12,055 bases of DNA from Echinostoma caproni (Eukaryota; Platyhelminthes; Trematoda; Plagiorchiida; Echinostomatidae), in contig UZAN01047748.1 in assembly GCA_900618425.1 (NCBI GenBank), forward strand, positions 1 through 12,055, written 5' to 3'. The translations under genes and the position numbers were made by a program. Each line of letters starts with the position of its first letter. The stretch's first letter is position 1. Positions 1-8,559 of the stretch are shown here, piece by piece. The notes beneath the pieces were generated by a model. It was given only the letters and a program-made list of their open reading frames with translations, ran no database searches and was not told the DNA's origin.

Positions 1-72
1 GCTCCAAGCATTGAGTCTTTCAAACTGAGGCTCGATGAAACATTAGCACACCTTACCTTCCAACATAAGTGA
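1..72 (+). pseudogene. C-terminal 23 residues of a LINE ORF2 polyprotein, partial
   Basis: The frame reads APSIESFKLRLDETLAHL and ends QHK before a TGA stop. The pattern A-P-S-(x)2-S-F-K-(x)-R-L-D is typical of the extreme C-terminus of CR1/Jockey-type ORF2 proteins, just after the 'WN.LP' block and before the stop. The plus-strand LINE here has the equivalent CAPAIKFKMMLQQFL near 8794-8838. No catalytic residues lie in this fragment, so I cannot say whether the parent copy is intact. The alternative is a chance frame, but the motif followed at once by a CR1-like 3' end makes that unlikely. Confidence 0.55.
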
Positions 73-204
73 AGCTGCGTGCATCAGTGGAAAAAGCACG
101 TATCGCGTGAAATTTTACACAAAGAATTGTATGTATCACTGTTTCTTACTTCACCGCACGAACCTATGGGACCAGAAAAGCATGAGCTTGTAAATTAATA
201 CCAA

Positions 205-235
205 AATAAATCTTTGAATCTTTGCATCTTTGATA
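205..235 (+). terminator. AATAAA plus 8-bp terminal repeats of the LINE
   Basis: AATAAA at 205-210 runs straight into the ATCTTTGA/ATCTTTGC/ATCTTTGA repeats (210-233). In CR1-clade elements the 3' terminal repeats are thought to be the site recognised by the reverse transcriptase. The AATAAA resembles a polyadenylation signal, but its use is inferred only. Confidence 0.5.
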
Positions 236-240
236 AGATT

Positions 241-3200
241 TGAATATACTGCGTAAACCTAACTTAACTGAATGGAACTGACCGGAAAGCAGCTCAGGTT
301 GGGCGTCCGATATCACGATTGATAAACTTATAACCACACGTCGCATTAATGATCTACTTGCAGCCAGCCCAGTTTTGCACATTGGCTAATATGTCGGTTG
401 GTATATCATCACGTTTTGTGCCTGATTACAGAGATTATACATTTCCCTCTACACTGACTTCAATAGAACCGAAAAGTCGATTTCTCTTAATTGAATGGCG
501 CCTACTTTGAATACTTCCAAGGACTGCCACAGTTGCCTGTCAATAAACACACCAACAACCATCTTCAGTTTCGATTATCGTGTAGTTCAGCTTCGTAAGA
601 TGAACTAAATCTTCGAAAGCAAAATATCAAACTAACTTTGAGTATATCTGTACAAACATAAGAACATACAAACGGAGATGCAAACATTAATATAGTAATT
701 AGCAATTGCCTTTCAGGTGCCAAGTTTGGTCTTGAAATCCCATCTTACGTCAGTGTTCTATTTGACCTGTTAGAAGCCTCACGAAAGAGCCGAAATGCTT
801 CACACACATTACTGCGTGTTAAGCCATGAATCACACTTACCTAAAACCTTTACGGTACGTCATCTTTTCCTCGTTTCCTACAGAATTTCGGGGATAATAA
901 AGTGCAGATGATATTTGAAGTGCAATGTGGTATACATTCAGTCATCTCACTTGTTCAGCCTGTAAGTAGTTATGAGAACAGCATTGTGATCGTAAACAAT
1001 TTCGAGGGAAAAGAAAACCGGCTGCCACCAAACGTTTCACCATGAGATGACAGAGCTTTCCCATTTTCTACGATAATTTTACGTGTATAATTGTCACAAG
1101 GGAAATTTTCTTAGCCTTTCAATATTTTTTCTTAATTCGCAATCGCAAGATGTTGTAAACTTGTGATCAGGGAACAATTAATGTGGCATGCATTTTTTTC
1201 TCGCAGTAAGTTTGCATCACACGACAGCTGGAACGTCAAATTTTCGCAAACACGGTTCACTGATTTGAATTCTCAATGGAACTCACTGATACATTTTCTT
1301 TGGCGTATGGGTGCTACCCTCACATACTGCCAATACTTCTATTTTGGAAACGTATGTTGGAGAACGATATTCGTATCATTTCTATATAAAATAGACACAA
1401 ACAGAACGGCAAAAACTTTTCACCATATTCAGTCCAAAAAAGGAAAAATAATTCCCGTTTCGAAGACCAACAATGCGACGAGGACGAACGCAGTAAATTT
1501 TAACACCGAGTTGTTGAACCCTCTATAGAACGAGAAACGTCCAGTGATTCTGATCATTCGTCTATGAAATAGTTCTGTTATACTGCTGTGTTTTGTTTGC
1601 TTTTGTTTGCCATTACCGATAAAACACGATAGAAATTATATAACTGTTATCTAAAACCAGAGGCGAAAATAAGTTATTTTTAACTTTATAGACATTCACC
1701 TTTTTGTAACCATTACTGCATTTTTGTTTGATCAAAAATCTCACAGTTTTAAAAAACCCTTATGCTGAATAACAAGTATCGCACATTTATTCCTCGCCTG
1801 TGGTCACTATATCTTATTCTGGGATAAAATAATCGTTTTTCAGCTGATGCCAGTCTATCTATATAATCTGTGGCCCCGGAACCAGGAGAGTGAAACGGAG
1901 AAGAAACATGCCTCATTCATGTTAATGAACTTACAAAACAGTGAATACGAATTGATAATGGTTGTGATGAAATCAATAGTTCAGAGGGAAGCAAAAGTGG
2001 CACGAGTCACGCATTTACTCAAACCAAAACAGTGATGCTTTGCCAACAGATTACGCCCAACGCAAGATAATGTGACTTTTGTTTGTCTCTTTAAGCTCTG
2101 ATACAACAGGCTGCAGTGTACAACAAATGGTCCATAAACATCTAGATCCGTCACATTAATCTGGTGAAAAAGTGCTTTTCAACGCTGGATCATTTATTAT
2201 TTTATTGGCTTTTTAAATGAAGTTACTACTGGTGCAACAATATGCACCATGTGAGTTCATCAATGGTAAAAACAGAAGACAGACGCATGGTTTTAATACT
2301 GATACAAATTTAAAATTATTGTTTGGATTGGTTTGTTTAATAACAACCGCTTTCGGTTGGCTCTCGACACAAACAAACTGTTTCAGTAAATCACTAGCCT
2401 ATTCAGTTTTCTCTTCACTAAAACGCCCCAAAAAAATCAAAAGGACTAAATATTTTTATAATAATATTTCCCTCAACTGTCGGTGCTCGTCTGGATGAAA
2501 CGTTCCATTTGGTCCATGTTCACCAATGAATTCGTCAGTCTCATCTGCGTTTTCGGTTACTTTGCAATGGGCTGCATTTAGCTACTTTATTAAGGATCCA
2601 AACTTAAGGTATTTGCTGACTTGTTTTCTCCTGAGACAGTCGTAAGTTTATTGAAATCCATTAAAACCACAAAGGTGACTTAGCGATTTAAGGTTTTGAA
2701 ATTCACTGTTAACGTGTCATAGTTCCGTGGATATAATGATAAAGATTGTTTAGGCCTCACTGAAAACAATTTGCACTCTATCTGCATTGTGTCTGGTTGA
2801 TGCCAACTCTAGTATGCTGATGAAATGTTTAACCATTTTATGATCAATCCGATGAGAAATTATCTAAGGCTCAACTTTGTCTGTAAGAATAACACGAAAG
2901 GAACGAAAGAACATGCAGAAGATTTATCATTTTTGTACGCACCTGCTCTCAACTTGGCACAATTTAAATGTCATTGACGGTCGAGTAAAATATGTGTGCT
3001 TATTAACGAATTAAATATTTGTTCTTATCCGGCTATAAATCAAAACACTGATAGGATGAACACTGTTAATGTAAACAGCGCAGAGTTCATGATTAGTTCA
3101 AACTACCGTTATTTGGCTCTTGACTGAACTCTAGAGGTAAACAGATAAAAATCTGCAGATAACATTGTTCCGAGGTCATGGTCTTCAAAATCCCGCTTCA

Positions 3201-3700
3201 TTTGAGTGTGTTATGCCCAGTGGAACTTGGATGTTACGCTAATCCCCTTTTTCCTGTAGAAGGGTGGAAGACAGAAAATTTGGGATATTTTCGAAAACAA
3301 ATTCGGAACTTCTCTCCGAATGAAATTGATAACGCAAACTGTAAATGGTACCCCCACATCAAAACGTCAATGGTAATCAAAAATATTTGGCTTTCTGTTC
3401 CTGTTTCCACACACCCCACAGAAAGCAAATAACGATGAATCGGATGGACAAGTTATCAGCTTGGCTGTTGCCGAAAAGGATCTCAGTGAAGTTGTGATTG
3501 AGACAAAAATGAAATAAATGCTTAAGCGTGCGCGTTCCATTACGATATGGATATCAGGTTAACCGTTTTTAGCCGTTTATTGATAGTTTTTAGGCTTATT
3601 GCATTGCCTTTGTCACATCCCACTATTAAGTTTCTTGTCCATTACTGTAGTTTTAAAAGTTTGCTTCATCGGTTATTCATAAATCGGTTTTATCTCCACT
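241..3700. other. AT-rich intergenic DNA, no supported gene
   Basis: This stretch is rich in A and T runs and has stops in all frames. The longest open frames are at 1163-1528 (121 codons), 2217-2498, 1847-2035 and 3178-3432. None shows a recognisable domain, and two overlap on opposite strands between 3234 and 3428. Acceptor-like pyrimidine-AG tracts occur just before 717 and 1843, each followed by a short open frame, but no matching donor or conserved protein is visible. A small direct repeat of TTTTGTTTGC lies near 1590-1610. The region could hold intron or decayed repeat sequence. I see no RNA gene, tandem array or transposon ends in it. Confidence 0.6.
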
Positions 3701-3871
3701 ATTAATACCGTAACTTGCGTTCGACCTGATCTAACGTTCTAACCTGACCCTTCCTTGATACTTGGACTGCTTTACACCACAAGCCCTAATAAGAAGTTAT
3801 CGCTACTGCAGTAACGATTATAACCTTGTAGAAACATCTCCTTGAAACCTCTTTTTCCTCGCTGTTATAGG
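3700..3871 (+). other. Probable 5' UTR of the LINE
   Basis: This C/T-rich lead has no long open frame and precedes the first in-frame ATG of ORF1 (3872, after an open TTG-started stretch from 3842). LINE 5' UTRs usually carry an internal promoter, but no specific promoter motif can be identified here. The upstream edge is judged by composition only. Confidence 0.35.
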
Positions 3872-4191
3872 ATGCCTCAACACAATGTGGATCGGCCAAA
3901 GACCCGAGCTAGCAGACGAGTACCCAAGACTAGTTTCTCTACAAATCCCCTCAACAATTGTTCCGTCCCTTTAGTTGATGTGCTCAATGATGTTGTCACA
4001 GTAACCTCCAAGATTGAAAACACCAGCAAAAGATTCAACAGTAGGCTGGAGTCCTTAGAACTGGTCAGCTTGATCCTAGCCCTACTGGTTTTTCTCATGG
4101 ACCCCTCGTCCCAAACTATGAGCACCCTTGCCCAATCAGGGTTGTTGTTCGATGCTATAGCCTCTGAAATTCTTAAGCGCGTTTCTAACTC

Positions 4192-4198
4192 AAAAAAA
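4192..4198 (+). other. Seven-A run causing the ORF1 frameshift
   Basis: Frame 1 reads S-K-K-R and soon ends at a TGA near 4240, while the conserved VAFKVPDKIPL continues in the +1 frame from 4203. A six-A run would keep one frame (S-K-N-A-V-A-F). This is best read as a one-base insertion in a homopolymer, either a real mutation or a sequencing slip. It is not in the -1 direction expected for an A AAA AAA slippery site. Confidence 0.6.
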
Positions 4199-4693
4199 CG
4201 CAGTTGCCTTCAAAGTACCAGACAAAATTCCCCTAGCTGAGATCAAGGACATAATATTGAAAGCTTTAAACAGGGACCGTTACCCATGCAACTGTATCCG
4301 ACTCCGGAAAAGATACCAAAGGCACCCCTGCCCCCTTCTTTTCCAATTCCATAGTGACCTCTTGGCCAAAAAGTTTATTTCCAAACGAAATAATGTTGCA
4401 AATAGTACCACATTTAAAACCATAAAAATGTATTCTGATAGTACCCGACTTCAAAGGGCTACTCGGAATACGATCCAAGGAAACCTTCAAATGCACAGCC
4501 CCTCTGCATTGGTTAATGTCATTCCGCCCAAATTACCTGTACTCCGCGACACCCGTAGATCCACAACCCCAATTATTGATCTTGATGCTCTTCAGTCGCC
4601 CTCTCCTAAACCTCCACCACCCAAGAGCCCAAACAATTCACGCCTTAGCCCTGAAACCCCTGTCACCGGCGTGCTTTGGACCCCATGGTCCGA

Positions 4694-4704
4694 GGTTCGA
4701 GCCC
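4694..4704 (+). promoter_or_regulatory. Box B-like RNA polymerase III element
   Basis: GGTTCGAGCCC matches the tRNA box B pattern GGTTCGANTCC except for one T-to-C change. It sits in a plausible T-arm: CGAGG pairs with CCCCG around a 7-base TTCGAGC loop, with one A-C mismatch. Without a clear box A upstream, activity is uncertain. It supports the tRNA-derived SINE reading of the insertion. Confidence 0.45.
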
Positions 4705-4834
4705 CGCCACCGCCACCCGACTTTGGTGGTAGGCAGCTCTGCTGTCATCCGGTTCAATACCACGCCTAACCTATCGGGGCCTTATGTGGTTCGCCACTCC
4801 AAGTTCCGGGGCTTAGAGTGCCGATTTCAACCAC

Positions 4835-4897
4835 TGAACAGCAGGTCCTCGTGACTATGGGGTTTACCCCTTCTGCTGTTCATCACACCTAGGTGTG
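4835..4897 (+). repeat. Structured 3' module: nested hairpins and 14-bp palindrome
   Basis: TGAACAGCAG (4835-4844) is exactly complementary to CTGCTGTTCA (4873-4882). Inside that stem a second hairpin, GGGG (4859-4862) with CCCC (4867-4870), closes a TTTA loop. A perfect 14-bp palindrome CACACCTAGGTGTG follows at 4884-4897, and then the A-rich tail starts. The three pairings in 63 bases are seen directly. That they fold in RNA and matter for SINE retroposition is inferred. Confidence 0.6.
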
Positions 4898-5437
4898 TAA
4901 TAAAAAATATGGCCTGTCTCCCAACTCACGGGTAAAAAATACCCGTCCTCAAATGAAGGAATCTTCGAGCCTGACTGGTTTACTACATCAAACCCCCAAA
5001 TGGATCTCCACGGTCCCCGCTACAGTTCGCTATCGCCCCGCCGGGGTGGTAAACACGCTCCTAAGCCCTCAATACTTGTCCGTATTCCCTCTTCGATTGC
5101 ACCTAACTTTGTTGTCAAATCTTCCGCTAATCCTGCTTACAATAACCGCCTACGGATGATACCCGTACCCCGTCCTACTTATACAGACCAAACCAGGACC
5201 AACTCCCCTCTTGGAACAGACTATACACCTTTCGCCTCACCCTACCCCCTGATGTCTGCCACAAATGAGTATTTCTTACCCTATCACCATAGCTGTGCGC
5301 CAAATTCGACCCCCCTCACCCTCTCTCGTGGACTTACTCAAGCCCAACTACACATGGGATCCCGTCCGGTCCTTAGTCGTTCCATGGCATTCCCTGGCGA
5401 AAACCTTACTGTCCCCTATAGCCCGGATCAACCTCAA

Positions 5438-5597
5438 TTTATACCACCAAATCTAGGGCATGCTTATTACCCACAAATGCTCCAATACTCTCCCGTACCT
5501 ATTGAGCAGCCTATCCTAGGATAGGCTGCTCAATAGGTACGGGAGAGTATTGGAGCATTTGTGGGTAATAAGCATGCCCTAGATTTGGTGGTATAAA
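5438..5597. repeat. 160-bp perfect palindrome (80-bp arms, no spacer)
   Basis: Bases 5518-5597 are the exact reverse complement of 5438-5517, centred on CCTAGG with no loop and no mismatch. The right arm ends at the N at 5598. After the N, 5599-5668 repeats 5454-5523 in direct orientation without mismatch. ORF1 continues correctly if 5517 is joined to 5663, removing 145 bases. A spacer-free, mismatch-free palindrome inside an otherwise mutated element, ending at an N, points to a fold-back read or assembly join more than to old genomic sequence. Confidence 0.9.
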
Positions 5598-5743
5598 NTA
5601 GGGCATGCTTATTACCCACAAATGCTCCAATACTCTCCCGTACCTATTGAGCAGCCTATCCTAGGATACAATCCACCCTTTCCCCCACCAGTGACTCCTC
5701 ATCTACGCTTCCCAGCTCCTATCCCCCTTCTTAGAGAATTCCA

Positions 5744-5750
5744 TTTAAAG
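5744..5750 (+). promoter_or_regulatory. Candidate -1 frameshift heptamer T TTA AAG
   Basis: In the ORF1 frame the codons are CAT TTA AAG, giving the X XXY YYZ pattern T TTA AAG. A slip back by one base after it leads to GAA CTA TGG, which is the ORF2 frame, open without a stop to 6266. The heptamer lies in the 91-base overlap. A 6-bp hairpin, ACCATC/GATGGT (5781-5795), lies about 30 bases downstream, further than usual, and G in the last position is a weak slip site in eukaryotes. The role is speculative. Confidence 0.3.
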
Positions 5751-6139
5751 AACTATGGCAAACCCCACTCCTTTGTGCACACCATCCGGGATGGTTCAAT
5801 TACTTCTTCCCATGTTCCTCACTGACGTGCAAAATCACAAAACGTAAATACACACCCCATACTCCCCACGCCAAAACGTCCTTGCTCCCCCACTGTTTCC
5901 CATTCTCATCACCTCCTCCCACTGTCTCACTAAGTTATGTTCACTGCCCCAGTGTTTTACCTGAATTAACCCATAGCCCACCAACCCACCCCCAATCCTC
6001 CTCTTTACACATTAATCGCAACGCGCGTCGATTTCATACTTCCTCTAAGGATGTCATAACCCCTTCTAAAAATATAATAGCTCCTACCGCATCATCCTTC
6101 GGTAACCTACATTCAACTGATGGCCATTACACAATTTCC

Positions 6140-6780
6140 CTTCTTCTTTTGAATAGTCGCTCCATGATGAATAAGTTTTACTCCCTCCAGAATATTGTTT
6201 TTGATTCTAGCCCCGACCTGATATTCGTTACCGAATCTTGGCTCCCTGAACCCAACTCATCCGAGTAAATGTCGCTATCAGGTTACCACTTATTTAGGAA
6301 AAGCAGAAGTCACCGAGGTGGAGGCTGCTTAGTATACACAAAATGTGACTTCCGCGCAACCCCTCATGATCACCTCTTACTAAACCATATCGAGGATTAA
6401 ATTCGGTTAACATTGCAACTACCAAGCTCTTCCCTCCAAATAGGATGCACACATGGACCTTCCGGTACTTGTGCGTCAGACTTTCTGCCCATTATTGACG
6501 CTTTCAATTACCTAGCCCCATTGCCCAGGTGTTCCAAACTAATCGCTGGTGATTTCAATGCACCCAACATTGTCTGGAACACCCTCAGCTCTCCTTCTCA
6601 CCCTACTGATTTTATCTCATGCATTCGCACTGGTTACTGGACTCAATAAGTTACCTCACCTACGAGGAAAAATAACATACTCGACTTGGTTTTCACTCTA
6701 AATCTATCTAGTATCGATACTCATACACTCGGTTACTTTCCTGATAGTGATCACCGAATGATTTCCTCTAAATTCTCTGT
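6140..6780 (+). pseudogene. AP-type endonuclease domain of ORF2
   Basis: The motif series of apurinic-like LINE endonucleases is present in order. LLLNSRSMMNK has the metal-site Asn, PDLIFVTESWL the catalytic Glu, GYHLFRKSRSHRGGGCLVYTK follows, then GDFNAPNIVW with the Asp/Asn pair, NNILDLVF, and finally SDHRM with the terminal Asp-His. The key residues that I can assign are retained, but TAA codons fall at 6266, about 6395 and 6647. The domain would cut the target strand to prime reverse transcription. No frameshift occurs across it, so the decay is by point mutation only. Confidence 0.85.
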
Positions 6781-7394
6781 CCCCGCTAATCATAAAGAGC
6801 ACTCTCCTTCTGATCCTGCTCAAACTTACTTTTCTTGAGATCTCTTACCGGCTCTCCTGCGCGCTGGTGACTGGGATGAATTTTTCCAAAGATCTGTATC
6901 CTAGCAAGCGGCATATATATTTTACTCCAACTTTATATATAGCGTGATACTCATCACCTCCTACCCATGTATAATCGACTTGACCTACAACTCGCTGGAA
7001 AAATAAATGCGCAAAAGCCCAATCCTTCTAATAAAAATCCCATGACTTTTCTATTTTCATTTCGTTACATAAAATATCCGATGAAATCCGCAATCTTACA
7101 AACAAAATTTATAGAAAACAGAAAACTGCTGTTTTATCTAAACCAGATAAACTTGCACTTATGTCGCGTATTTTACGATCCCTTAATGCTCATTCTCATC
7201 CCAACATAAGTTGCTTAAAATTGCAAGATAATTGAGCCACAAATTCACTTGAATTTATTGCAAATGCCTCTAAATCTTTGTTTAGCTCTTCTATGATCAT
7301 CGACACATCTCATATCTCCGTTTCTCTTGCTTCATCACTTTAGTCTACCCTATCCCATATATAACTGCAGCCTCATGAGCTGACCAAACCCCTT

Positions 7395-8110
7395 CTTGCA
7401 ATTAAACCTTCCATTCGGTTTGGCACGGATGGAATTCCTCCCGTATTGATACGATCTGGTGGACCGAGCATTCCTCTTCTACTCACGAACATGTTTAACC
7501 TCTCACTGAAATATGGCAAATTTCCCAGTCAATGAAAGGCCTCTACCCTAGTCCCGCAAACCAAAAGGGCCCTCTACATGACTCCTCCAAATACCGCCCC
7601 ATTAACTGCACCCCCATCGCATCGAGACTACTCGAGCGCCTGGTTAAAAAACATATGACTGAATACCTTCTACCAAACAAGCTTCTCTACGATGGTCAAC
7701 ATGGTTTACCGCAAAACAGGTCGTGCAGCCCCTGCCAACTTGATTTGCCCAACTTAGTCACTAAAGCAGGGGACAGTGAAAAATCCCTGGTGGTAATATT
7801 TTTTGATATGACTAAGGCGTTTGGCCGTGTCTCTCATACGCAGCTCGTCAACAAACTGCAAACTTTTGGCATGAAACCCCCATCCTGAATTGGTTCTCCT
7901 CCTACCTCTCCAATTGCACCCAGTCAGTGTATGTTGATGGCTACTTTTCCTTACCTACCCTTGTTACTAGTGGAGTAGCANCACAAGGCCGCTTCTATTC
8001 CTCATGTATATTAATGTTATCTTCCTCATTGTCCACTATGGTTCACCTCTTTTATTCGCAGATGATATAAAAATAGTTTATGAGTTACAACCACATGAAC
8101 TTAATCGTAT
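7395..8110 (+). pseudogene. Reverse transcriptase domain of ORF2
   Basis: Block 0-1 reads AIKPSIRFGTDGIPP, then KYRPINCTPIASRLLERLVKKH and QHGLPQNRSC. Motif A is VVIFFDMTKAFGRVSH, keeping the first catalytic Asp but with Gly where KAFD is usual. Motif B begins TSGVA and breaks at the N (7981). The expected PQGSVLGP is reduced to Q-G, and LLFLMYIN then continues in another frame. Motif C, LLFADDIKIVYEL (near 8046-8084), keeps the two Asp residues. After it come RLDQWCRT and MKFSVNKS, as usual for CR1-like RTs. At least three frameshifts and a W-to-stop change near 7530 break it. Confidence 0.88.
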
Positions 8111-8559
8111 TATTGCGTTAATACAAAATGATCTCCTCAGACTTGACCAATGGTGCCGCACATGAAACATGAAATTCTCGGTTAATAAGAGTACCTTTAT
8201 GACGGTTCGATGCCATATTCCCCCGCAATCTTTCCTAATACACAACACACCTATTACCTACAACCCCTCAGTATGTGATCTTAGAATACACTACTCTCAC
8301 ATCGAACATGTCTCTTTTCAAACTTCAAAAGCCAAAAGAACCGTTGGCTTCATAAATAGATCTCTTGATCTCTCCTGAATCCAAGCTGCTTTCCTACGTC
8401 TCCTTCGAAAGACTATGCTTGGAGTATTGCCCAATAATATTCTCTAACACCCGTAAAAGCGATAAAATAGCTTTGGAAAATGTCCAGCGTTCTTTTACCA
8501 AACATTTACTAGGATATAGTTCCCTGATTAACTATAAGGATCGATGCGCCGTCCTCAAC

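Larger units (their letters stand above)
1..240 (+). mobile_element. 3' end of a CR1-like LINE (window-truncated)
   Basis: The window opens inside a retrotransposon. Frame 1 is open from base 1 to a TGA at 70-72, and a UTR of about 165 bases follows. The UTR ends with AATAAA (205-210) and three head-to-tail 8-bp units: ATCTTTGA (210-217), ATCTTTGC (218-225) and ATCTTTGA (226-233). Short tandem repeats at the 3' terminus, in place of a poly(A) tail, are a known mark of CR1-clade LINEs; the chicken CR1 unit is also 8 bp. The minus-strand LINE near 10347 ends in a similar way. Calling it CR1-like is an inference from the short protein tail plus this terminus. The 5' part lies outside the window. 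Confidence 0.65.
4665..4918 (+). mobile_element. Candidate tRNA-derived SINE inserted in ORF1
   Basis: ORF1 reads E-T-P-V up to CCTGTC at 4659-4664, and resumes with P-V-S-Q-L-T from a second CCTGTC at 4913-4918 in another frame. Between them lie 248 bases that carry stops and do not fit the ORF. Removing 254 bases rejoins the protein in frame, and the 6-bp repeat then acts as a target-site duplication. Inside are a box B-like GGTTCGAGCCC (4694-4704) set in a possible T-arm, with GGAC/GTCC anticodon-arm-like pairing just upstream. Further on come a strongly paired 3' module (4835-4897) and an A-rich tail TAATAAAAAATA. No convincing box A is visible, so the head may be truncated or diverged. 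It could instead be a small non-autonomous element of another class. I do not recognise the family. Confidence 0.5.
3872..5825 (+). pseudogene. LINE ORF1 (nucleic-acid-binding/assembly protein), broken
   Basis: ORF1 can be followed in four blocks, about 515 residues in all. Block 1 (3872-4200) starts MPQHNVDRPKTRASRR, a basic N-terminus, followed by a helix-prone SKIENTSKRFNSRLESLEL stretch that could form a coiled coil and a short hydrophobic run. Block 2 (4203-4664), reached after a +1 shift at an A run, holds VAFKVPDKIPL and then CNCIRLRK and CPLLFQFH, a cysteine/basic module that resembles flatworm CR1 ORF1 proteins. Block 3 (about 4919-5517) is rich in Pro, Ser and Tyr. Block 4 (5663-5825) continues through FPPPVTPHLRF to a TGA. 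The breaks are one extra A, a candidate SINE insertion and a 145-base fold-back duplication. In related LINEs ORF1 coats the RNA; that role here is inferred from position, as I see no CCHC knuckle or PHD finger. Confidence 0.7.

Noticed and set aside
717..827. Acceptor-like TTTCAG followed by a 37-codon open stretch
   Set aside because: No donor, no conserved protein and a short length, so an exon call is not supported. The similar case at 1843-2035 was rejected for the same reason.
1163..1528. Open frame of 121 codons in the AT-rich flank
   Set aside because: No recognisable domain or motif, mixed composition, no clear start context or partner exon. A chance frame of this size is plausible in this much sequence.
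2817..2823. CTGATGA, as in the core of hammerhead ribozymes known from flatworm satellites
   Set aside because: No GAAA partner after a stem II and no closing stems nearby. The 192-bp satellite lacks the core as well.
3178..3432. Overlapping open frames on both strands (3178-3432 and 3234-3428)
   Set aside because: Neither has a recognisable domain. Mutual antisense shadows in low-stop sequence are common.
4192..4199. Programmed -1 frameshift at A AAA AAA in ORF1
   Set aside because: The downstream protein is in the +1 frame, the wrong direction for this signal. A one-base insertion is the simpler reading.
4680..4712. A tRNA gene at the box B-like segment
   Set aside because: No acceptor stem or box A at the right distance. 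It fits a tRNA-derived repeat better.
6837..7535. Reassignment of TGA to Trp in ORF2
   Set aside because: Two TGA codons fall near expected Trp positions, but TAA and TAG also interrupt the frame. TGG-to-TGA point decay explains it.
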